Origin: Bradyrhizobium oropedii
Lineage (GTDB): Bacteria; Pseudomonadota; Alphaproteobacteria; Rhizobiales; Xanthobacteraceae
Reading direction: 5' to 3'
DNA: 46,998 nucleotides
Assembly: GCF_020889685.1 (NCBI RefSeq)
Contig: NZ_JACMYO010000051.1
Location: 1-46,998 of the forward strand
Shown: positions 32,200 through 39,647 of the stretch, in pieces
Layout of the letters: every line of letters starts with the position of its first letter
Position numbering within the stretch: the stretch's first letter is position 1
Translations under genes and position numbers: made by a program
Notes under the pieces: model-generated
The model's input: only the letters and a program-made list of their open reading frames with translations
What the model was told of the DNA's origin: nothing
Database searches by the model: none

Positions 32200-33129
32200 T
32201 CAGATCTCCTTCGGGATTTCGGCATAGGCGATGCCGGTGAGGTTGCCCTGGGCGTAGAGGAAGTTGCGTTCGGCCGACCCGTCCAGCTTTGACGAGTACA
32301 AGGATCCCGCGAAATCAGTCACGAACATCCGGTTGTTGGGGACGTCGAGCGCGATGCCGATCGCCTCCATGAGGTGGGTCAGCACGATGTCCGGTTCGGC
32401 CGGCTTGTTGTCGATCGAGGCCCGGTTCACGGTGTTGCCGCGCGGTGCGTCGCCGCGATCGGTCCAGTAAAGGACCCGGTTCTTGGCATCGAGTTCGAGG
32501 TCGATGGGTTCCGGCAGGCGGCCGAAGAACACTTCGACGTCGGTACGGCTGGCCGGCGTCTCGCCCTTGGGAATCTCGAGATTGGCGCGGAAGATGCAGC
32601 CTCGGCCGGCATTGTCGGGGCCCTTCTGCGTCCAGTAGATCTTGTTGTGCATGTGATCGATGGTGAGGCCAACGCACCACTTGGTCTGGTCGCGGCGATC
32701 TGCGTCGCCGTGCCCGGCCTCGATCAGCGTTTCCAGTTGGGAGCCGTCGAGGTTCGCGCGCATGACGCGCATCCCCTCGCGATCGCACCAGTAGAGCTTG
32801 CCAGCCTTCTTATCGAGGATGATCTGCTTGGGTGTGTAGGTGCCTCCCTCGGCCACGATCGTCCTGCGACTGCCGCCGTCCAGATCCGCGCGCTCGATCG
32901 ACCCGTCGTTCTTGCTGGGAACGCCCATATTGGTCCAGTAGATGTGGCCGTCCTCGACGTCGACGACGATTCCGTCCGGGTGCCGGCACCCGGTGACGAT
33001 GGTCTTCTTGTCCGAGCCATCGATATTCATCGAATGAATGTTGCCGGCATTCAGTTCGAGTACGAACAGGCGGGGAGTGGCTGTCGGCGCGTCTGCGCGC
33101 GGTGCTGATTTCAAGACGGATTCGGGCAT
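32200..33129 (-). CDS. YWTD-repeat (LDL-receptor class B) beta-propeller
   Basis: 309-residue protein built from YWTD repeats: YWTN (64-67), YWCD (113-116), YWTQ (165-168), YWTD (221-224) and a degenerate FVTD near 270. Each is preceded by a (I/V)xxDxxxxxIYW strand and followed by an (R)A(D/N)LDG motif, as in six-bladed LDLR class B propellers. There is no signal peptide, so it is predicted cytoplasmic. It is translated one base ahead of the carnitine-dehydrogenase-like gene, implying a shared job; possibly a lactonase-like or scaffold role, but this is not established. Confidence 0.85.
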   Translation of the reverse strand: MPESVLKSAPRADAPTATPRLFVLELNAGNIHSMNIDGSDKKTIVTGCRHPDGIVVDVEDGHIYWTNMGVPSKNDGSIERADLDGGSRRTIVAEGGTYTPKQIILDKKAGKLYWCDREGMRVMRANLDGSQLETLIEAGHGDADRRDQTKWCVGLTIDHMHNKIYWTQKGPDNAGRGCIFRANLEIPKGETPASRTDVEVFFGRLPEPIDLELDAKNRVLYWTDRGDAPRGNTVNRASIDNKPAEPDIVLTHLMEAIGIALDVPNNRMFVTDFAGSLYSSKLDGSAERNFLYAQGNLTGIAYAEIPKEI

Positions 33130-33306
33130 CTGTCACCTGTGGGGCCAACGCGTCCGACACGCGATCGGGTTCGATCCGCGTCGCCGGCGACAGTGCCTCA
33201 GGCTCCGTTCGCCATATTGAATGGGATTGCGACCTCTGGGATGGTTTTGCGCTTCTTCTTGGCCGCCGCCATGCCGCCCACAGGTCGTGTTGGCGCGTTG
33301 CAATGG

Positions 33307-35745
33307 CTATTGCCGGGTTCCGCCGGCCGCTGGAAGCGTAAACGAGAATCGAGCGCCGCCGTGGATGCTGCCATTGTCGGCTTCGATCCGTCCGCCATGC
33401 GCCTCAATGATGGAATGGCAGATGGACAATCCCATCCCCATGCCGCCCGGCTTGGTGGTGAAGAAGCTGTCGAACAGGCGGGGCAGGTGATCGGGCTCGA
33501 TTCCCGGGCCGCTGTCCTCGACGCTACAGCGCAACATGGCTCCGTCGGAGGAAGCCGTCCGCACCGTGATCCTGCGCTCGGCCGTCCCGACCTGGGCCAT
33601 CGCCTGCATGGCATTGACGGCGAGGTTGACGATGACCTGATGCAGCAGGGTCCTGTCTGCCAGAACCTGCGGCGCCGCGGGCGAAAAGATGTGTGACACG
33701 GTGACACCGCGCCACTCGACTTCGTGACGAAGAAATTGCAGCGCCTCGAGGATCACGTCGTGAGGTCCGACAAGTACGCGCTCGGTCGCGCGGCGTGCTG
33801 CCATGGCGCGCACCCGGGCGATGATGTCCGCCGCACGCCGCGCATCCGCAAGACTGCGCCGGGTCAGGGCGAGGACCTCGTTCAGGTTTGGCTCCGGCCG
33901 ATCGAGCCATCGCAAGCCGGCCTCGCAATTGGTCGTGATCGCTCCGAGGGGCTGGTTCAGTTCATGCGCGATCGAAGCAGTGAGCTCGCCGAGCGTTGAA
34001 ACCCGCGCTGCGTGCGCAAACTCGATCTGCAATCGTTCTAGCGTCTCCTGTGTCCGAACAAGGTCGGTCAGCTCGACCAATCCAGCCAGAGCGACGCCGA
34101 ACTCGGTGCGCTCCGCGGTCAGGAGCACGTCGATCAGGCGGCCGTCCATTGTGACGAGCTGCGACTTCTCCTCAAACAGCGCATCGTCGTTGAAGCGGCT
34201 TTCCAGGATTCGCTCCATCGTGTCTGGACGCATCTTGAAGAAACGCCCGATCGATCCAAGCAGTTCTTCCTGCCTGCTGGCCCCGAACATGCGGACGGTC
34301 GCTTCGTTGACCTCCTCGGCAATGATGACATCCGTTGCGCGGTTGAAGAACTCGGGATGGTCCGAGAGATAGGCACGGAAGTCGGTCACACCGTTCCCCT
34401 TCAACTCGTCGAACATCTCCATCAGCCGGCGCACGTCGAGCTTCCAGAGCGAGATCGGCATGAACTTGAAGAGATTGCGATAGCGCAGTTCGCTGTTCTC
34501 CATGGCATCGTAGGCAATTTTGTGCGACGTCACGTCCATGACGGCGCCGATCATCTTGACTTGGCCGCTCTCGTCGGTTGATGGCCGGCCGACGACGTGC
34601 AAGGTCTTGATCGAGCCATCCGGCATCTGCGCCCGATGTTCGAAATCGAGTGGCTCTTCGCGCGAGGTTGCCTGCTCCAGCGTCCGCTGCACGAGGTCGC
34701 GGTCCTCCGGATGGACGCGTTGAAACAACATATCGAGCGTCGGGCTGGTTGTTCGGTCATATCCGAATATCCTGAAGCTTTCCTCCGACCACGTTAGTTC
34801 GCCGGTCGTGACGTTCCAGCCGAAGCTGCCGGTATGGCTCAGCCGCTGCGCCTCCGACAGATACGCGGCCTGGCTCCTGCGAAGCGCCTCTTCGGCGCGC
34901 TTTCGGGCCGTGATGTCGGTATTGCTCTCGAGGGCGCCGATCGGGTTTCCGCGAACGTCCCGTCGCAGGATCAACTTGCTCTGGACATAGACCTGCCCGC
35001 CGTCCCGGTTTGTCTGGACAAGCTCGCCTTCCCAGCGCCCCATGCGCTTCGAGGTTTCGAGAATTTCGTCGAGCGGGGCGGGATAAGCAGTCTTCAACAG
35101 AAGGTGTGCGACTTTTCCGATCGCCTCATCGCGTTTCCAGCCAAACAGGTTCTCGGCGCCGCGATTCCAGTATGTGATGACGCGATTGACGTCGAGGACG
35201 AGGATCGCATCGGGCGTCAGGTCGAGAAGATGGGCCTGCTGATGCTGCGCCTCGCCGAAGTGCCGTGCCCTGCGCACCAGCGTCGTGATCGCAAACGAGG
35301 TTGCGATGAAAGCCGCGAGCGCCACCATGTCCTGCGTGCTTGCAATCTCGAGGGAATAGAGCGGCAGCATGAAAAAGTAGTCCAGGCAGCCGACCGCGAC
35401 CAAAGAGAAGATCGCCGAGGTGATGAAGCTGTCCATCAGCGAAAGCACGACGATGATGAGCAGATAGACGAGAGCCGCGGTGCCCGGGCGATCGAAGATA
35501 TCGAGCCTCACCATCCCCCAGGTCGCCGCGGTCATCAGGACGACGCCAAAAAGCCAAAGCTTTGCGAGATACCGTACCTGCTCGCCGAGCGAGGTGGCTT
35601 GCGGCACGAGTACATTCGGCGGCCGCTTGGTGTTGAGAAGGGCACCCACGAACTCGGAGAGGAAGCTGGTCGTCGCGCTCTGGCTGGCGTCCAGCGGTTT
35701 CCGTTCGATGATGGTGTCTGTTTTCCTCAACTGTTTCATGACCAT
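33307..35745 (-). CDS. Membrane-bound PAS sensor histidine kinase
   Basis: 812 residues from ATG 35745 (ATG 35739 is equally possible; a TTG at 35772 is unlikely). Order: cytoplasmic N-tail; four closely spaced transmembrane helices (about 60-155), resembling the KdpD-type DUF4118 module; three PAS/PAC domains (about 165-280, 290-410, 420-565); dimerisation box ASIAHELNQPLG with phospho-acceptor H594; HATPase with VNLAVNAMQAM, DSGPGI and GGMGMGLSI. The kinase core is of the FixL/NtrB class. PAS1 has no obvious haem His pattern. No response regulator gene is directly adjacent; the FixJ-type protein at 42793 is a candidate partner. Confidence 0.93.
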   Translation of the reverse strand: MVMKQLRKTDTIIERKPLDASQSATTSFLSEFVGALLNTKRPPNVLVPQATSLGEQVRYLAKLWLFGVVLMTAATWGMVRLDIFDRPGTAALVYLLIIVVLSLMDSFITSAIFSLVAVGCLDYFFMLPLYSLEIASTQDMVALAAFIATSFAITTLVRRARHFGEAQHQQAHLLDLTPDAILVLDVNRVITYWNRGAENLFGWKRDEAIGKVAHLLLKTAYPAPLDEILETSKRMGRWEGELVQTNRDGGQVYVQSKLILRRDVRGNPIGALESNTDITARKRAEEALRRSQAAYLSEAQRLSHTGSFGWNVTTGELTWSEESFRIFGYDRTTSPTLDMLFQRVHPEDRDLVQRTLEQATSREEPLDFEHRAQMPDGSIKTLHVVGRPSTDESGQVKMIGAVMDVTSHKIAYDAMENSELRYRNLFKFMPISLWKLDVRRLMEMFDELKGNGVTDFRAYLSDHPEFFNRATDVIIAEEVNEATVRMFGASRQEELLGSIGRFFKMRPDTMERILESRFNDDALFEEKSQLVTMDGRLIDVLLTAERTEFGVALAGLVELTDLVRTQETLERLQIEFAHAARVSTLGELTASIAHELNQPLGAITTNCEAGLRWLDRPEPNLNEVLALTRRSLADARRAADIIARVRAMAARRATERVLVGPHDVILEALQFLRHEVEWRGVTVSHIFSPAAPQVLADRTLLHQVIVNLAVNAMQAMAQVGTAERRITVRTASSDGAMLRCSVEDSGPGIEPDHLPRLFDSFFTTKPGGMGMGLSICHSIIEAHGGRIEADNGSIHGGARFSFTLPAAGGTRQ

Positions 35746-35808
35746 TGCTCGCCGAGATGTCGCGAAGCGCAATCGGCCGGTTGGCCGGCTGAATCCTTCG
35801 TCTGCGGC

Positions 35809-36750
35809 CTATCCCTTCCTCCAGTTCTTGGGATGCTGGCCGGTGACACGCCTGAAACTCCGCGCCATGTGATCGTCGGTGGCGAACCCGCACAGCCTGG
35901 CGACTTCACTCAGACTGACCGGCGCTCGCTTCAGCAGGGATTTGGCATGCTCGACCCGATACTGCATCAACCAGCGATGGGGGCTGACGCCGGTCGCCGC
36001 GCGGAACGCCCGCAGGAATGCAGCGGTCGGAAGCCCGCACTCGCTTGCAAGGTCGGATACGAAGAGTTCGCCATCCAAACGGGAGCTCAGCAGCTCCTCG
36101 GCGCGGCGGACCTGCATCGGCGTCAAGGCCGTAACGACCGATGAAGCCTGTCGCGGTGCCACGCCATAGGTCTTGATCGCGTGACCCATGGCGGCGATCG
36201 TCAAGTGATCCACGAAGAGCTGATCGGCCTCCTCGGGGCGGCGGAACGCAGGCAGCAAGGCCTCGCCAAGTCCGCCGAGGGTCGCATCTCTGGTGCCGAG
36301 GCCGGGCTTGTTGTCGAATTCGTCGACCCGGCCACTGTCTTCCATATCGGCAATGGCATTGAGCGCTGCCCGCGGCACGTAGAAGTGCAGCGAATGAAAA
36401 GGGCTGATGCTGTTGGCGACCGGGCTGGATCGCAGGTCGTAGATGCAGACGGAGCCAGCCTGCAAATGGCCGCTCGGCACCTGCCGATCATCGATGAACA
36501 GATCGTGCCTCGGGCAATCCCGCAGCTGCAGTGTAATCAGAAAGGCCTCTTCGCGTGGAATCGGCGCGGTCAGGCCGTGGTTGGTGATGCCGCATTTGAT
36601 TTCGGTGACGGCGATTGTCGACTTCTGCAGCGAGCGCGTGACGAACGACGGCGCACGCTCGAGCTGAAAGACATCTGCAAGCCGCTGTCCGTAGGCGCCC
36701 TGGTCGGTCACGAGTGATTCTCCTGCAAGGTGCGGTGGTGCTATTTGCAT
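35809..36750 (-). CDS. AraC-family transcriptional regulator
   Basis: 313 residues: an N-terminal cupin-like sensor domain (to about 200) and a C-terminal double helix-turn-helix (FVSDLASECGLPTAAFLRAFRAATGVSPHRWL and LSEVARLCGFATDDHMARSFRRVTG; first halves shown). It is the most diverged member of a row of three related AraC genes, all on the minus strand. It ends 63 bases before the histidine kinase start. Target genes are unknown. Confidence 0.9.
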   Translation of the reverse strand: MQIAPPHLAGESLVTDQGAYGQRLADVFQLERAPSFVTRSLQKSTIAVTEIKCGITNHGLTAPIPREEAFLITLQLRDCPRHDLFIDDRQVPSGHLQAGSVCIYDLRSSPVANSISPFHSLHFYVPRAALNAIADMEDSGRVDEFDNKPGLGTRDATLGGLGEALLPAFRRPEEADQLFVDHLTIAAMGHAIKTYGVAPRQASSVVTALTPMQVRRAEELLSSRLDGELFVSDLASECGLPTAAFLRAFRAATGVSPHRWLMQYRVEHAKSLLKRAPVSLSEVARLCGFATDDHMARSFRRVTGQHPKNWRKG

Positions 36751-36821
36751 CGCTCTTGCAGAAAACGATTGTCAGAATGCCGCAGGCTTTGCCGATTTCG
36801 ACCAGGAAGCGAATGACGGCG

Positions 36822-37727
36822 TCAGTCCAGATTTCGGCGCCAGGCACCGGGGCTGATACCCGTCAGGCGGGTGAAAACGCGGGTAAAATGGCTCTGGTCA
36901 CCGAAACCGCAGGCGAGGGCGATGTCGGAGAGGGGGATCTGTCGATCGCGCAGCAGGTGCTTGGCCATTTCCACGCGATGCCGCAGCAGCCACTGGTGTG
37001 GTGAAAGACCGGTCGATTGCCGGAAGGCTCGGGTGAAGTGACTCGCTGATAGGCCGCACTCGTTCGCCAGATCGGCCAGTGCAATGCCGCCACGGAGATC
37101 GGCGGCAAGGGCATCCTGTGCACGCCTTAATTGCCACGGCGCCAATCCGCCGCGCGGGGGGCGGACCGCGGAGATCATGCCCCCATAGGTTTTGGCGACG
37201 TGAATGCCGACCGCAAGCGTCACGTGGTCGATGAACAGCCGGCTGGCCTGTTCCGGTGCTTCGAATGCGGGGACGAGCGAGGAGGTGAGCGCGCGCATGA
37301 TGGGATCGTCGATTCCGACACCGGGCTGGTAGCGTAACTCGCCGATTTGGGCTGCTTCGGCGCTATCCGCGATGATGTTCAGGGCCGTCCGCGGAAAGTA
37401 GAAATGAACGCAGTGGCACGCCTTGTTGATGGTGAATTGCGGACTGCGCTTGAGGTCGTAGAGCGTGGTGTTTCCGGCTCTGAGCGATGTCACGGGTGCG
37501 ACGCGGTCGTCCTCGAAATACTCGTGCACCGGGTAGTCGACGAAATGGAAGCCGATCAGATAGGCGTCTTCGCGCACGAGCGGCGCCGATATGCCGAGCT
37601 CGGGGTTGTCAGAGCGAAGCTCGGTGACCGCGATATCGGTATTGCGAAGGGTGCGCGAAACGAACGCGGTCGCCTTCGCCCGCAAGCGCTCGCCGAACCG
37701 CTCGCCGTAACCGCTGCTTTCTTGCAT
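36822..37727 (-). CDS. AraC-family transcriptional regulator, tandem paralogue A
   Basis: 301 residues from the ATG at 37727; the open frame extends further upstream without protein-like content. The N-terminal domain has EYFEDDRVAPVTSLRAG and HCVHFYFPRTALN; the C-terminal part has IALADLANECGLSASHFTRAF and ACGFGDQSHFTRVFTRLTG. It is closely similar along its full length to the next gene (37950-38852), an evident tandem duplication. Confidence 0.9.
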   Translation of the reverse strand: MQESSGYGERFGERLRAKATAFVSRTLRNTDIAVTELRSDNPELGISAPLVREDAYLIGFHFVDYPVHEYFEDDRVAPVTSLRAGNTTLYDLKRSPQFTINKACHCVHFYFPRTALNIIADSAEAAQIGELRYQPGVGIDDPIMRALTSSLVPAFEAPEQASRLFIDHVTLAVGIHVAKTYGGMISAVRPPRGGLAPWQLRRAQDALAADLRGGIALADLANECGLSASHFTRAFRQSTGLSPHQWLLRHRVEMAKHLLRDRQIPLSDIALACGFGDQSHFTRVFTRLTGISPGAWRRNLD

Positions 37728-37949
37728 CCCAAGTCTCGGTCGCTTGAGTGTTACTGTCCCCGGATTCGGTGGCCAATCGGTACTGTAACCGCCGTCGCGA
37801 ACGCGCGGGCTAGAACATGCCGAAAGCATACAAATCCGCGGCGACTGGCGGCTATTTCCCCGTAGATTGACGGGGTTATCGAGCAGATGATTGAAAAAAC
37901 GTGCGCGTATTGTCGATTCCGATCATTAACCCAACGCTTGTAGATGACT

Positions 37950-38852
37950 TTAGCCGCTGTTGCGGCGCCAAGCGCCCGGGCTGGTCCCGGCGAGGCGCGA
38001 GAACACACGCGTAAAGTGGCTCTGATCGGCGAATCCGCACGCTAGCGCCACTTCCGACAGTGTCAGCTTGCGGTCGGACAGCAGGCTTTTCGCCAATTCG
38101 ACACGGCGCCGCAGCAGCCACTGATGCGGCGACAGCCCGGTTGATTGTCGAAACGCCCGGGAAAAATGGCTGGCCGACAGACCGCAATCGCTGGCGAGGT
38201 CCGCCAGCGAGATATCTCCCTCGAGATCGGCCGCCAGCGTCTCTTCCGCGCGCCTGATTTGCCACGGCGCGAGCCCGCCATGCGCGGGCCTGGTCGCCGG
38301 CCGAAGACCGCCATAGGTCGTCGCGGCATGGGTGCAGGCAGCCAGCGTGACATGTTCGACGAACAGGCGACTCGCTTGTTCGGGATGCTCGAACGCCTGT
38401 CTGAGCGAGCCGACCAGGCCGCGCATCACCGCATCGTCAACCCCCGCGCCCGGCTGGTACCGCAGCTCATCGATCCGCTTCGCTTCAGCGCCGTCCGCAA
38501 CAAGTTCGAGCGCGGCCCGCGGGAAATAGAAATGAACGCTGTGAATCGGGTTGTTGATGAGGAATTGCGGGTTGCGCTTCATGTCGTAGAGCACCGTCTC
38601 TCCGGCCTTGAGCGACGTCAGCCCTGCGATTCGTCCCTCCTCGAAATACTCATGCGCAGGATAATCCCGCAACTGCACCGTGACCAGAAACGCGTCCTCA
38701 CGTATTTGGTCACCTGACAGACCGTGCGGAGGGTCGTCGTTGCGCACCTCCGTCACTGCGATCTGGGTGTGGCGCAATGTGCGAACGAACGAAGTGGCGC
38801 GTGCCCGTAGGCGTTCGCCAAACGCTTCGCCAAAAGCGCTGCTATCTTCCAT
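37950..38852 (-). CDS. AraC-family transcriptional regulator, tandem paralogue B
   Basis: 300 residues; ATG 38852 has GAGGGGG upstream. It shares with paralogue A the start ERLRA(R/K)AT, the central HFYFPR(A/T)AL and the HTH region with GLSASHF(S/T)RAFRQSTGLSPHQWLLR. By eye more than half of the residues are identical. The sensor half differs most, so the two copies may read different signals while binding similar sites. Confidence 0.9.
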   Translation of the reverse strand: MEDSSAFGEAFGERLRARATSFVRTLRHTQIAVTEVRNDDPPHGLSGDQIREDAFLVTVQLRDYPAHEYFEEGRIAGLTSLKAGETVLYDMKRNPQFLINNPIHSVHFYFPRAALELVADGAEAKRIDELRYQPGAGVDDAVMRGLVGSLRQAFEHPEQASRLFVEHVTLAACTHAATTYGGLRPATRPAHGGLAPWQIRRAEETLAADLEGDISLADLASDCGLSASHFSRAFRQSTGLSPHQWLLRRRVELAKSLLSDRKLTLSEVALACGFADQSHFTRVFSRLAGTSPGAWRRNSG

Positions 38853-39020
38853 GCCGGACCCCCTCGACCTCGTTGTCGTCAGGTGCACGGTCGGAGATAC
38901 CAGTGGGCCAGGCTCCGTCCGAGCAGTCGCGCGACAGCAGTAGCTATCTAGGCATCCTCATACCACAGTTGTCTTTACCGATCTTGCTCTCGCACAACGA
39001 CCTTGAACGTGTCGCCCTGA

Positions 39021-39401
39021 CTATCGCGGCGGCTTTTTGCCGTCCTTGCGGAATGTGCCAGGCGGTGCTCCGAAGGCGCGGGTGAAGGCCCTGGTAAAGC
39101 TCGATTGCGAGGAAAAGTTGCAGATCAGCGAGATTTCCGCAAGGGACGCGTCGCTCTCGATGAGAAGTTGCTTTGCCTTTTCCAGGCGGCATCCGCGCAC
39201 GAAGCGGTGGGGCGGCTCGCCCGTCGACTTCCGAAAAGCCCTGGAGAAATGAAACGGACTCAGGTTCGCGACATCGGCCAAATCCTTCAGACGAATGTCG
39301 GCGTGCAGGTTGGCCTCAACGAACTGCATGATCTTGCGCAATCGCCGGTCATCGAGTGCGCGGGGCCGGGGCCGGGGCGCCTTATCGCCAGGGGGCGGCA
39401 T
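39021..39401 (-). CDS. Short AraC-family DNA-binding protein
   Basis: 126 residues from ATG 39401 (GAGG 6 bases upstream); a GTG at 39488 would give 155 residues and has no ribosome site. The protein is essentially only the double helix-turn-helix: IRLKDLADVANLSPFHFSRAF and ASLAEISLICNFSSQSSFTRAF. It lacks a sensor domain, so it may be constitutively active or controlled by its amount, like MarA/SoxS. It is divergent from the MalT-like gene. Confidence 0.82.
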   Translation of the reverse strand: MPPPGDKAPRPRPRALDDRRLRKIMQFVEANLHADIRLKDLADVANLSPFHFSRAFRKSTGEPPHRFVRGCRLEKAKQLLIESDASLAEISLICNFSSQSSFTRAFTRAFGAPPGTFRKDGKKPPR

Positions 39402-39647
39402 ATCCACCTCGCCCGGCTGCCAAACGAGGCGCTCCGTCCAGATGTTGTTGCGCAGTCGCGCCGTGACAAGCCAACTTCCTCTCCCCACCGGTTGATGAAT
39501 GACGATGGGCGGGAGTTAAAGAGCGCTGCGCGGACACGGGATCACGGAGAACCGTGAATAGGAGGTCACGGACGCAAGCGGCTGTGTTGACAGTGGAAAA
39601 CTACCGTCGCAGCATTCCTTGCACATCACGCCGGGCTGGAGCACTGG

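Noticed and set aside
34834..36144. A 436-codon plus-strand frame opposite the histidine kinase and AraC genes
   Set aside because: Antisense of two recognisable proteins, with no motif of its own.
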